This document shows positions 46,841 through 60,200 of a stretch of DNA of 64,000 bases, piece by piece. The DNA is from Hymenochaete sp. R1 (Eukaryota > Basidiomycota > Agaricomycetes > Hymenochaetales > Hymenochaetaceae). A program made the position numbers and the translations under genes. The first letter of the stretch is position 1; every line of letters begins with the position of its first letter. Location: assembly GCA_019400425.1 (NCBI GenBank), contig JAFREE010000039.1, forward strand, positions 113,415 to 177,414, read 5' to 3'. The notes beneath the pieces were generated by a model, which saw only the letters and a list, made by a program, of their open reading frames with translations, had not been told where the DNA came from and searched no databases.

Positions 46841-47913
46841 AGGGATTGGGATATCTTGCTTGTGGCTCTGTGCCGTATTTCACGCGAAGAAACGGAAGAC
46901 CGATCATTTTTTGTTCTGTCTTGTGTGTGCTACGCTGATCCATCTACTTCGATCACCTTATCCTCTTCAATCCACCGTCCCGGTTCTACTTGTAGTTCAT
47001 TTTGTATTGCGACCAATACATGCGTCTTAGCTTTCATATCATCAGATGTTCATGCACTCGAGTAGTGAATGTCTTTCGGCGGATTTAATGCACCTGAAAG
47101 TTATTTTTACGAGTCGGCGAAGCAATCAAACGGCAAAAGCCTCACATTCGCGTGGCGTTCTTCTGCCCCTGTACTCACGACTAGATGCCTTGTGCAAGTG
47201 GCGGCGTTCTGGAGTGAAGGCACAAATAGACGGTAACGCTGAAATAAGACCTGACCACACAAATGACCGAGTTCACACAAACTCTGTGGCTTACACGGGC
47301 TTGCACGGAAAGAAGAAACTCAGATGAGAAGAGTCTGCCTCTCTTTTCAATTGATCGAATGCTTGATGGCGGCGAAAGTGTGAAGTCAGAACGGGCAGAA
47401 CACTGCTGTATTCGAATGGTGTCGATGTGAACTTCGCCAAAGTCCAGAATCTGGTCGGCTTATCTGCCTATCAAGACTTGGACCTCTCACTCGGGTCCGC
47501 GCTGAGAAGATCACCGTCGTCAGACTCATAATCAAAACTCGTCTCGAACTTGAAGCGTGCGATACTTAGGCTTCAAAGGGAATCCGTATTTTTGGTACTG
47601 GCATACAATGCGAAACTATCGTGCCCCTTCCGCGCTGTACTGTGACCGGATTCGTATCCCTTTCGACATCAGTCAGCATTTGTCAGTCTCGGAGGATACG
47701 CTATGCCATAAAGCACAACAACACACGTAAATGCTACGTTTATCTTCCTTATTTTTTTTAATGAAGGCCGGTAGCGAACGTTACACGCGGGATTTCGACA
47801 ACTCCTATGTTCGTAGTTCGCTTAGCGGGAACTTGAATGAAGGAAGGCGTGTGGAGAGGAAGAAGCCATGACTCGCACTGCTCTTCGCTGTCCTGCACTA
47901 CCGGAGCCGTCTT
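46841..47913. other. Convergent spacer between U2AF1 and ALG14
   Basis: About 1.07 kb of 3' sequence for two convergent genes. Short frames without recognisable features; no RNA gene identified. Confidence 0.55.
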
Positions 47914-48954
47914 TCAAACAAGCCACCCGCGGCACTCACCTCGTCCTCCGTCTTTGAGTAGCTGAGGCCATTGAACGACAAACCTAGTTGGAATTAAGAG
48001 TACGAGATGGCATAAAGGTTTGTCAGGCGCCATTAGTTAAGACGGAATGAACAATCGATGGCGTAGATCATAACTTAGGTGACTTACCTGTCAACAAAAG
48101 GGCGGAGGAGTTTTCCTGATAGCGAGAGTGTGTTGACTCGTGCGAAAGATTCCACATAGACGGTCTTTGGAGATGGAAGTCCAAAAATCTACCGAAAAGA
48201 CGGACATGTCAATCAGCACGGATAAGTCATAAAATGCGGACACGAGTGCGACATTTCGAACAAGTTCGAAGTCGCCGTCTGACATACTTAAAGAAGCATG
48301 AAGCAAGATGATTGACCTTTGTAATATAGATGGCGACACAAAGTGTGAAGCATGTCCCTGGCCCGTTTAGCACTAGAACGTCGGCCAATGGGCGACCCGT
48401 TGAATAGTGATGGGTAATGAGGAGTTTGACGGTCTGAGTGAGAGACCAAAGTGCCGTCGGGGGTGTCGTAAGGAGGTGTTGGTGGACACGACGGGCCCTT
48501 GGGATTACGATGATTTCATAAGGTAGGTCTTCGCTAGAATTCTAAAGCAATCTGTGTGAGAATGATCATACAAAGCTGAAGACTTGATACGCACGCTACT
48601 TATTCTTCGTGTTTGTTTATTTTCAAGGTCTAGAGCTTTCTGGGTGCTCAAATGATCTCCTTCACTGATTATGTACTTTCTTGGGCTATATCTCTGCAGG
48701 TCTAGAGTAGATAGCAAGGAGAGAGCCTCGCTAGTATGACCACCTTAGACAATAGTTAATTTCAAGTCGCATAGTGAGAAAGTTTGGGGAAATTTACCAG
48801 ATCCTAAGAAGACTGCTAGACTACGTGTCTCCCTTTTCAACGACACGTGCGTTTGCGTTTTTTTACTTACTTTCCATCGGAGAAAAGTAAGTGACAAGCC
48901 GAACAGAAGTAGGACGAAAATAAAAAGAAAGAGGTAATGCATGTTGAGATCCAT
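47914..48954 (-). CDS. ALG14: UDP-GlcNAc transferase membrane subunit Alg14
   Basis: ER membrane anchor that recruits Alg13 to add the second GlcNAc to dolichol-PP-GlcNAc in N-glycan synthesis. Start at ATG 48954 (MDLNMHYLFLFIFVLLLFGL), a single N-terminal membrane segment. The first exon runs without an intron through RSLAVFLGSG; the next begins GHTSEALSLLSTLDLQRYSP, with the GSGGHT glycine motif rebuilt across the intron. Then come GDHLSTQKALDLE, IPRARRVHQHLLTTPPTALW, DVLVLNGPGTCFTLCVAIY, VYVESFARVNTLSLSGKLLR and FVVQWPQLLK, all standard Alg14 segments. The stop TGA is at 47914-47916. About 240 residues, normal for fungi. It shares a 161-bp intergenic promoter with the GLTSCR1-domain gene. 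Confidence 0.93.
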
Positions 48955-49115
48955 CCAGGAGAGCCTGAGACGGACGGTGGACGCGGATGACGCGGACCGC
49001 TGATGCTGATGACAAAGTCTGTACATTTTTCCCACGGGGGAGTGACGGTAACGAGAGTCGGGGCGGGTTGAGTCGAAGGTGAGAGAGAGTCGATCAGCAG
49101 CAGCACAACACACAA
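48955..49115. promoter_or_regulatory. Bidirectional promoter of ALG14 and the GLTSCR1-domain gene
   Basis: Only 161 bp separate the two divergent start codons. No TATA element is obvious. Shared promoter use is inferred from the spacing. Confidence 0.5.
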
Positions 49116-50944
49116 ATGACTTCACGCCCGTCCACGCCATTCTCTTTCTCTTTCCCCCAGCAGCAACAGTCTTTGTCGTCGTTGAAGATACAGAATCTTA
49201 CCCCTCAAACGTTCGAATCAAAGTCGACCGCTTCAGGATCGAAGAGTCGTGCATCATCCTCGGCGCCTACACCTCAACCTGTGACCCAAGCGAAGACAGC
49301 TTCAAATATAACCACAACAGCGCTTGATACTTCGGTCAAACATGCTTCAGTATCATCTCCGAGAAAGGAGAAAACCGTGCCGAGGAAGAGGCGAAGGTAT
49401 TTGGATGAGACGGAGAGGTCGGTGAAGAATGAGATAGCGAACGCGTGAGTTACATTCTCTCGTGCGGAATACTTGCTTAGTCTGCCACAGTGTCGCGCAA
49501 AACTTGGCCTTAGACCATCTCGCAACCGCCTACCCGAACGTTGACGAACCGTTCAGAGACAAAATAGATGTTCTGCGACGTCTGTTGCCATATCACATAT
49601 ACCAACACCCAAGCCACGATCTAGACCGAGGATGTGGTCTCAAGGGGAAAGGGAAGGTTTCGGAGGTAGATACGATCAGAGAAGAAATTAATGGTATGTG
49701 GCCACATCTAACAACATCGAATGGTGTGTTCACCCTGTATTCTTATATCTTTTTTTAAACCAGAGACAAAGTTTGCTTTGGAATGCCACAAACGATTTGA
49801 AAATATCCAAAAGCGTATCAGAAATGCAAGAGTACGGCCCGGCAGAGTGAGTGACTTTCTTATCCTACGTGTCGTTTCACCTTTATAAGAACACGCGCAG
49901 TACGAAAGTCCCTTAGACCAGTCTATCGTGTTAGAACGTCTGGCATATGAAAGCGAACGCATAGAGTCGAACACGCTAGACCAAGAGCTCGCAGCCGCAA
50001 AATCGGAACTAGAGAAAATCAATCGCGCCCAGCGCCAAGCAAAAATAGCTGCCAACAAGGCTGCTGCTGCAAGTGCAAATGCAAATGCAAGTGCGCCCAT
50101 GAACAGCACGAACGGCGCAAATGGAGTCCCGGCCACTATGTCGCCATTTATGCCCTATTCTACGACGCCAACGTTTTCGACGACGTCGAATATGAACTCG
50201 AACTTTGGAAACTACTATGGATCTTATACTTATCCGTACAGTAACGCGTTCCTGGCAGGCTCGACGTATACGCCTACGAAAAAGACTATGAACACGAACT
50301 CTACATCTTCGTCTACTGTGACCACCACCTCGGCAAATCAATCAGCCAAATCATCCTCAACGCCCCCCTCAACGTCAAACAACCCGAATAACAACACGTC
50401 ACAACCACTCCCTCCACCCGTTGCTATTCCCCTTCAACTTCCTATCAGCGCTCTCCCTCTCCTCCAATCACTCGGGATCCTCCCCGTTCCCAAAGCCTCA
50501 CTCCCACCACCATCAGATCCACAACCCGCAGCTGTCCTCGTTGCTGCTACGAATAATGGCACCATGCTCAGTCTGGAAATCAACGCGGCGTTGTTACAAC
50601 CAGCTCAGATGAGCGGGCTCGCAGTTCTGCTGAGTAGCTTGGTGAAGTTCAGCGGGGCAGCTGCGGCGAATGCTGTAGCTGCGACTTCACCTACGACTGC
50701 GACTGCGCCGGGAGCGGGTAATGATACAGAGGCCAAGGCGAAAGCTGGAGCGGCGAGTACTTCGACTGCTAATGGTGCGGGAAGCGGTGGAGCTGGTACA
50801 AAAGGTGTTGAAAAAGGAAAGTCTACAGCTGCTCCTGCTCTTTCTCCTACTCCCGCGGTGGAGATAAGACAGGATTCGATACCAAAAGCGAGATCAACGA
50901 ATGGCGCGAGAGCGTCGAACGCGAAAAAGAAGGCCCCCCAATGA
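49116..50944 (+). CDS. GLTSCR1-domain protein (BICRA/BICRAL-like, SWI/SNF-associated)
   Basis: Start ATG 49116; exon 1 ends at 49444 (donor gtgagt). After a Ser/Pro/Thr-rich basic N-terminus (KEKTVPRKRRRYLDETERS) comes the conserved domain: VAQNLALDHLATAYPNVDEP, FRDKIDVLRRLLPYHIYQHP, then EEINETKFALECHKRFENIQ, KRIRNARVRPGRYESPLDQS and IVLERLAYESERIESNTLDQ. The RLLPYHIYQ core and the following helices match the GLTSCR1 domain of animal BICRA/BICRAL, subunits of the non-canonical BAF remodeller. A helix rich in Ala/Lys and a long low-complexity tail (Ser, Thr, Asn, Ala, Pro) follow, ending KKKAPQ at a TGA (50942-50944). The family match is by pattern; membership of a remodelling complex in this fungus is inferred. 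Confidence 0.8.
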
Positions 50945-51217
50945 CATTTTTCATTTCGGTCACACAGCTGGCAAATTGTTTTGTGACCCTTGAGCTTGTA
51001 ATCTTGCAGACACATTATTCTATTCGCGCGGAAATGACAATTGATAGAGGGATTGACTTGTGTATACTGTATGTCAGAAACAAAGAACACGGAGTTCGAG
51101 TGCACAATATGTAATTAATACTATGTAAAAGTAATCCATCTAGAAAAGAGGCAAGAAAGCAGATAAGATAGCAAAGCAAAAGCAAAAGCAAAAGTTCTCC
51201 ATCCGGCGACCAAAATT
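50945..51217. other. Convergent spacer between the GLTSCR1-domain gene and CSF1
   Basis: 273 bp of shared 3' sequence with a short AAAGCA repeat near 51173-51192. No gene. Confidence 0.55.
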
Positions 51218-54200
51218 CTATGACAGCTGTTTGCTGTACACTTTTACCAATGCCTTCATGATCCCTTCCACTGGCAGCGTCGCATATTCATGCACATACT
51301 GCGGTAGACCCTCTTCCAAATTGAACCCAGCCTTGCGCGTAAAGAAGGGGTGCATTACGTCGGGCGTCGCTTCGCCCAGTTGTCGGACCGTCAGCCTCTC
51401 GATCTTGCGCGTGCGCACCGCGTAAATAATATCTTCGCCTTTCTTAGAGGGCGTGTTCGGACCTGCATTTGTGCTTGCTGAGTCGGGTGGGACGGAAGAT
51501 CCTGAGGCGGAGGCAGGAATGGGAAAGAGTTTATCGGAGACTTCGCTTGATAGGGAGAATTGGCGATCATGTTGATTCCGAGTTAGGGCCCTCATCTGTG
51601 CGCTAGAATCTCCAGAGCGGAGACGGGGGTCATTAAGGATAGAGATGGGAGAGCCAAGGGCAACCTGCTCGGAAGGTTGTCTGCGGTTTCGCTGGGGTGT
51701 CGCATATGCAGGAGATTCGCTCGATTTTGAACGGACGGGTGATGAGGGTCGAGAGGATGCATTGCTCGATGAATGGCTTCCTGAGGGCGAAGCGGTGTCA
51801 TCCAAAGAGTACGCGAAGGGCGAAAAGGGCAGTTCGGGACTGGCAAGTCGCGGGATGGTAGAGTTTGGCGGGATGATTGCATTGACTCTCCAATCGGAAA
51901 TGTCTTGTGCACGCTTCAGTTCTCTCGTAAAGGTCTTTCGAAGAACGGTAAGCCAGCTGTAGAGACTAATATTGAGGGAGATACTAATGTTTTCCCCTTT
52001 AATCCCTTCCTGTCGATTGAAGTTGCTGATAAAGTCGTAAGGAAGGATCTTGCGACTATCGCGGATCGTTTCGTCAGAAAGCATGCGCATAGTCATTGCT
52101 GGCAGTGAAAAGATGACATTATCGGTGCTGGAGATGCTTGCACCTGTTGATAACCCATCAAATTCTTGGCTATGAAGCCGAGGATCGAAACCCTGTTTGA
52201 TGACTTGAGAGATTGATATGTGAGAAAGAGAAAGACGCAGGTCTCTGTGAGCAGCCTGTCCGTCCTGATGCACGGTCCGATGTAGTTGAGCCATGACATT
52301 ACGACCGACGAATCGAGCGAGTTCAGTATCACCTTGTGATCGTGGTAGAACGACGAAAACGAGTTCGTTCAGGCGCAATGTCATATGCTGACCGATAGCA
52401 TAGGAAAGCGTTTCTGTTTCTTTCATCTTTGATCTGGCGGTCTGGAACATAGCATTCGCAACCTCGGACAAAGCATTTTCAGGCTTGGGAAGGCGCTTCG
52501 ATCTGAACGCTGATGACTCGTGGCTGGCACCTTCACGCTGGGCTTCCATATTTGCCCTAAACTTTCCCGCATACATGACAAGTTTCGGGATAGCCATAAT
52601 AGTCATCATGGCGGTGATCTTCGAACCTGTCACGGCGAAAGAGAGTTGGAGTTGACGATCACCGGTATTCCCCTGCGAGTTCACAATGGTCCAGTCATCG
52701 TACACAGAGGCCTCCAACGGTTCGGCACTACAATAGAAATTAGTAATGCAAGATTGTGCTAGGACACCTGGTTGATCGTACCGGTACTGTAACAACCACA
52801 GCCAATCCGACTGGAGCTGGATGTCTAGGGTTCCGCTTGTCAAGCTGAGCTCCAGCATCCTATTGAAAACTTTATCGACGCGCGGTGAACCTCTCTTTCG
52901 CAATGTCCGGAACAAGAAATCAGGCATTCGTAGGTGGCCGGACAGGTTGCCGCGGGCCTGCATATCTACAAGTACGAAAGCGACTGATAATTCCACATAC
53001 TCAGAAGTGAGCCTTGTCCTAACTAGAGCAGACTTCAGATCAAATATGATGTTGCTTATTGATTGACCTAAGTCTACCTCGAGCGAGATCTGGCGGATTC
53101 GAATTACTATAGAAGTATCAAAGCCCTGTTTAGGACTAATATCCTGCTGTGTTGATACACTAAGTTTGCTCGGTGATATTGCGTTCTCTGTGGAGTCGCC
53201 ACTCAGAACAGGGATGTGGTCCAACCATACCGCTTTGAAACACAGGAAGTCTTGAAGCCGCGAAAAGCGCAGGCCACCGGTAAATTCCGTGTCCACGACT
53301 ACTGAAACGAAATTGTTGACTTGATCCGAGGGTGATATAGCCGTCTTGGAGAAGTTGATAGAAAAGCTGAGATTCCGTGCGTCGATATGTGCGGAGTTTT
53401 CTGATAAGAAGCCATGCTTGAGGCTTATATCCAGACCTTCAATGCTGGCGGAAATCGATGCCCCTCTGGCGCCGGGGCTCGCATTGAGAATGAAGCCCCC
53501 GCTCTGCCAGTTTATGCCAGCTACCACATTCACGTCGGGTTTGCAGGTCAAATCAAGTCGGGATTTATCTATTCGAAGGCTGATATAGAGCTGGAAGTCG
53601 GAGTTGCTCGAACTTGGTGAACGAAGAGCGTTTGCTAATTCGCTTTCCTCGATTGTTGATGTTGAAGTGGGTGGTCGGATTAAATCAGCGGCGGGCAAGG
53701 CCTTTTCTGAGCTCGCCTTCATTCTCTCTTCGATATTGTGAACAACGCCGGTGATAAACGATAACAGCGAAGGTCTCAACGTGTTGCTACTCGAATGAAC
53801 GGTGCTCTCGAAAATTAGAACAGGTGAACGCGCCCGCGACCCATGCTCTTCCGATCGGGCCGCCGGGTCTGCGCGATACTTGGCCAAAACTGAAAGCTTT
53901 GGCAGGTTGAAAATTTCCGCATCCGCTTCCAGTAGATGGGGCGACCGCCGCGACCAGGTAATGGTTGGCTCTAAAGGATGCATACGCACTGCTCCGCTTC
54001 CGAATTCGAAAGAAACCTCGATATTGGACGCGACGCTCCCCTCGCGACCAGTTCGTACATCTTTCCCCAACGTAGGCTCGTCGTGATCCGGCTTTGGCAT
54101 TGTCGCGGCAAGCTGTTCCACTCGCTGCCTTCCAAGGTTATACGCATCCGTGAGAGCAAATGCGTACGTTGTTATAGATGGGTCAAGGTCCAAGATGAAT

Positions 54201-57200
54201 CCGCTGATTTCTGCAGAAGCCACCAGATGTCTGAGCGCCGGTGTTGTTTTCATTTGTAATCGAGCAGTCATCTCCGGATACACCATTTGGTTTAATGTCC
54301 TGTGGTTTTCCGCGGAAAAGTCCATGGCATCATCTGGGTCAAACCTAAAATCCGCGTCAATCCATAAAAATCGCAATTATACAGTTGATATGCGAAAAAA
54401 ATTACCTTGGTACGAACTGTAGGCAGAGGGACCTAATTGATGCCTGGCCGGATTCCCCCCGATGCGCTTCGAAATTGAAACTCTTGATACTCAATAATAG
54501 CGCCTTAGTACTGACATGACCATGACTCTGGCCGCGCGTGCGCTGTCTCTGTGACAATGCATCGACCGGGAAAGCGATTGCGAAATTTGACATGGAGACG
54601 TCAAACGCGTGCTTGGACATAAGGCGACTTTCTCTGGCAGATGATTCTTTCTTCAGATCTAGGTCAAATGTTGTCATCACTTTCCTAGCTTTCTCTTTAA
54701 ACGTGAGAAGTTCGGCTGTGCGTTGTTCTTTCCGCAACATCACTTCAGTCTGGAGAAATATTGTCATTGGATAAACGAGAATCCGACCAAATAGCAACGG
54801 ACCTGCAAATGGTCGACAAAATCGCCAACATCCCCTACGAGGTGTGCCTGTAGAATGGCATGGAGTTTTGTCACGGACACTTCCAAGCGAGGGAGTGAAG
54901 TTTTTTGGCGATTCGTCCCATGCTTCGTGATGCGTAAGTCCACTGTCACCATGAGAGGCATCTGACGCCGATCGGCTAATACTGACTCGCGGGATTTCCG
55001 AGATTCGTTTGGAAGCAAGTACAATGTGAGATCCGTCAGGGAAACTTGCCAGGTGGGTGACTGCGCATTGCTTATTGAGGCATCAATGTCCGTGCACTCT
55101 AGAAATTGTGTCGAAGCTGGCCCTTCAAGACCTATTTGAAAGCCTCCGAATTTTGTCGTGATATGAAATGTGATTGTCTTCCCATTATCAACTGGTTTCT
55201 GAGAAACTGTGCTTGGTCGTCGAATTCGGTCTTGGCGACTGTCACCGAAAAGGGTGAGCAGATCATTGAAATCCTGGCCAAATTTCTGCTGGATGGATAG
55301 CAGGGAATCCCAATGTGAGGGTTTGATGTTGACTTGCAAAATACCAATGGATAAAAGCATATCCATTGCACGAGCACTCAGTGACGCGGACGCATCAATA
55401 GATGGTAGCTGCAAAACTATTTTCGGCGAACGTTCGGACGACGGCGCCCCTGTATCTGACGGTGATCCGGTCGTAATTCGAATATTTTGGGAATTGATGT
55501 GGAGACCACCTGTACGAACCGTACCGCCTTTGTTAGACTTCGGTTTTGCGTACCCAACGACTTCGTCGAGGCTCCATGCCAACCATGTCCCATGCATCAC
55601 TTGTAAGACAATTGCTATTTTTGAAGCCGAAATACTCAAATCGATTATATCCACGGTAGAGTCCGGTGCGGACTTCGTAGACGACTTTGCTGGTGCGCGC
55701 CTGAGTTCCTTGAAGAGAGATTTGATCATGGTCTCAATCCCGCGCAGATAATCTTGCTTCCATTGTTCGATAAACTTGTATAATCGCAAAGCACTTCTCG
55801 GCACTCGCATTTCCGCTAAGGCCAGATGGACCATGGCCCTCAGAGCGCTTCCTTGAGGCGTATGGTTCTGGAAGGCGACGTAAGATAAGAGTTCAGAAAT
55901 CGTAAAGGCGGCGAGGGTATCCAATTCTTGGAGAGTGCGGTCACCGACACGTCTGGTTCTCGCCTTCAAGGACACCTCTTCAAAGCCCATAGTATTACTG
56001 ATGGAAATGTCCAAAGAACCTCCGATCGCCAACGGTTTCGATATATGGCAAACGTGATTGATAGATATGTGGTTCAAAGCCAACTCAAAAACGATGTTTT
56101 CTGCAGCAGTTTCTACAAGAAGATGCTGCAAAGCGAAGCGAACATCGAACGACCATAGTTGATTTTGGAAATCGGGAAATCGGGAAATTGATGGTGAAGT
56201 CTGCGATCCTTGATGCAAAGGTGAAGGAATGAGCGACACATCGCGCCACGCATGTATGGAATTTTGAAGAAAACCGATGAAGGATGGATAGATAGTGAGC
56301 TGGACTGAATTGACTATCACTGCACCGACGGCATTGTAATTTCCGTAATCAATGAACTGGCCGCTAGATTTATGACTCCTGACGGTAGAGGAATAAGCTG
56401 ATAGTGAATGTGGTTCGAAAATGAGTCGCTGCGCCAATAAATCGATGCGAATGTCGGTGTCTTGAATAGATAGGGTACTCCGGTTCGAATTGTCGTTGCT
56501 TTCGATTGAAACACTCGTGCGCCCCATCTGGAGGAGGGAAGAACGAATAAACTGTTCTTCGTCAAAAGACTTCGGCCCCTTCTCTTGTACCTGTTCTTGA
56601 AAAAGGTGATTGATGAAGTCCAGTTTGGTTACTTCGATGTTGTCTTCTGCCGTCCAGGGAAGATTGCGTGATTCCAACTCCGCATACATATTCTGTTCTT
56701 CAACCTCTCCGCTGATATCAGTTGCCAATTGTACACTGTCCTCCAAGGACAACGCCATAAGCATATGTCGTAGATGAAAAAGAAACTTCCAATCGTTGCT
56801 TCCTCGAAGATCCTGAGAACGGCCACTCTGTACGAGGAAAGAAGGCTGAACTGTTGATAAAAGGTCCATAGTTAAGGCAACGTTCCCGTGCGAAAGGATG
56901 CAATAGATGAGGCGCCTCCGTCGACGCGCTGAGGAGTTGTTTACTATTTCCAAAGACTGCCGTATGACCTGCATGTGTGGGATAAGAGATTGGACTAAAA
57001 GAAGCGAGGATTCGACCGCCAAGTCAAAAACGTGGATATCGGTGGCTGCGTAGCTCAGTTGCGTTTTCGTTCGCGAAAATTCAAGCTGAACCGAATCGAC
57101 CTCGAGGGCGAAAGCATCCTTTTCAAACGCTATTTCTTGACGGTAGGAAGATCGACAGGGTATATCCATTGCTGAAAATGTTGAAGACATGCGTTGTAGT

Positions 57201-60200
57201 GAGAATGATCCATGGAAATCCGAATTCGTTCCGTCCGAGTCTTTTGGAATCCGGGCAGTTTGGACGCTCAACAAGCATTGCATATCAACTAGTCGAACAT
57301 CTCCGATGACATAGGAGTGCCGTTTCTCTAGCGCAATGCCTTTGATGATTGGCTTCTCGGCCCCAAGCGAAGGGACATCTGCCAATATGCATATGTACAT
57401 CGTTTGGACTCGGATGTCCATAGCGTTCGATGCATTTGCTGGGGTTGAGGAAGCCCATTGGAGCAAGAGTTCTTCTATCTGTAGTTCTTCACTTCTTGTC
57501 TACATACACTATGAGGACACTTTTTATATCAAAAAAAGTTTCTGAACTGACCTCATGAGACAACTCCGTCAAAATCCCTGCGGCATTGGTAATCGAAAAA
57601 GGCGTGAGAAAAACCGATGTATTTCCTATATTCAGCGTTAAATAGCTTTTGTCGCTTGAATCGTTCTCTGCATTCGGGGCAGTCTTCAAACCAGATGGTG
57701 CTTTAAGCTGGTCGGAGCGATTGATAAGTTTTCTACTTTCCCCAAATACTCGATCGTGCAGCCTCGGAGTCTTAATTAGCATGCAACAAATAAGACCACC
57801 ATCCATCAAAATCCTATAAGTACATGTGACCTACCGACTTCCCAAGTTTGAAGGATTGTTGGATGTGAGTACCCTCCAAGCTGAATTTTCTACAAAAATG
57901 AGCGCAAGCATTCACTCTTGCTATGCTTTGCCCGTTGTTCATTTCAAAATGCTCGCTTTCTGAACTCTCAAAATCCACACTATCGATCTCATCTGATTCA
58001 TCCATAGTCGAAGATGCCTGGCTGTCCACTGAGATGAACGGGATAGAAGCATCTGGTCGGGATTTGCTAAGAAACGTATCTCAGCACCTGGCTTCACTGC
58101 GTCTTAACGTAATCGCTACTTACGCAAGCCTCTCATCCCGGACCGCTTCGGAAACGTATCTCTCATCGTCGGATTCAGATTCGGCCGAGCCTCGACCATA
58201 ATGTAGATATCCATTCTCCGCAAAATTGTGTACTCGCCCCGAAGACTGAATTGGACGCGGTAGTGAAATAGATTGTATGAATAAACCATTCAAGCAATTT
58301 GATCTGACTAGAGACTGTGTCAGCCAACTGAGTGTATGAAATGATACAAAACTCACCAGATGTCGCATGCCGGGCTAATATAGACGACAACCTCCCAGTG
58401 AGCCTATCTTGCTCGTGTAAGAACTGCAGCTGCTCATTTGCGTCTCGCGTCCAATCTTCTGGAGCAGAATACAGGCTTGCCGAAATGCTACTGCTGAAGC
58501 GAGCTGTTTCCATCCATTGCCCGTCGGGCTCAGAGAGCGACAGCAGCTGTAGGCCAATATCCGGAACGTCAAGAATGAGGACTTTCTTATGCCTTCTTCC
58601 GGCAATGTTGTTGGTCGAGAGTCGTAAACCTTTACTGATATCCAAATGCACAGCGATGGTATCCATCATCCATGATACTTCTAAGTCCTCCATATTCACC
58701 TTCAAAAATGTCGCTTCAATGACACAAACAATCAACGACATGCTTCCGATGGGGGAGCTGTAAATGCCCACCGTCTCTCTCGGACTCAACCATGAACTCG
58801 GGTGCTGGAGCATTGAAAGGGTCACTAAAGCCGTGCCCAAAAGCATTGCCGATCGCTGCTAGCAGCCTGATCTCCTTTGTTGTCAACGACCCCTTGACCC
58901 GGCCCGCATTTATATTCCAAATGCAAACGTAGGTTGAAGTGTGAGGTTGTGGTCCAAAAAGGCGATTAGCGGTAACCTCAATGCCTATCAGATCATGGTA
59001 AGCAAAAGTACAGCGCCATCGAAAAGCATGCTCACTTGAAATATGAAGTTGGTGCTTTGGAGGGTCGCTCGCATGTGAAGACATGAGTCTATCAAACCAC
59101 GTATCGAGAATTGAAATGTCGATGGGATCCATGTTCAGAACCAGTTCTATTGAAACTTCAACCAACCTGTAATACAAGTGTACAAGCAACATACCCATGA
59201 AGTATTCATGAAGACGAAGCTGGAGTTGAAGGCATCGAGTTTGAAGGAGTGCACACGATCCTACGTCTAGATCTTCGGATTTTCTTTGTCGTCGGCTCTT
59301 TTCAAACCCAAGAGCACTTGCCGGGAGAATAAAAATAGGTTTCTCCACGAACAAGGACAAGTCAAAATGAAAAGCATTGGTCTACAACGTATGTCAGCGA
59401 AGTCAGCGAAGTTTATGACAGTCAGTCATAACACCAACTCTGCCCGGGCGATACTTCAAATCAAGAGGGTCTCCTGTAGTAATGTTGCTCTCTCTCTTGC
59501 TAAGATACTCTCGTGTGGTCGAGTACTGCGTGAAGGTACCGAAATAGTTATCCCGGAGGACCATCGTATGCCTAATCAGCCACCCGAATAGTTTGATACA
59601 CGGGGATGGTATCTGAATGAGAGAATTAGAGCGATCTCAGAGTTACAGTAGAAAACAATACATTTATGTCTAGTTTGAGCATATCGATGCAATCGGGCCG
59701 AACCTCCGTATAGTAGGTGAACGATCCCCCTAGTTGGAACCCAGCTACGTGTCCGATATCCGATACCTGCTCGACTGTGATAGGAGATATCGCATGTGTA
59801 TTCCATCTAGGAAGCGTCAAACCAAGAGCAATACCCTCCGTCTCAAAGTCGAATATGACGTCAGTTGAGAGCGATCTGAATTTATTAGAAGGAATCAGAG
59901 TCGACCCTTTGAGTGCAGGTGCTCTCAAATGAAATAGTACTGATCTACGCATCAGTAAGTTCACGCGGAGCTTGACAACACTCTGCTTACCGTTATCTCT
60001 CTTGTCAAGAGGGCGATCAATAATATTGTGATCGTTTGCGTAGAGATTGAGTTCGTAATTAATGAGGGTGAAATAAACGCCATAAATTATAGGGACGAAG
60101 GTGTCGAAGTCACTCGGTGGACCGGGGGCCCAATCTTTACCGAGGTCGGTGAGCATATTCAGATGATCCCGAATGAGGAAGAGAATTGGCGAAGTCAAGC

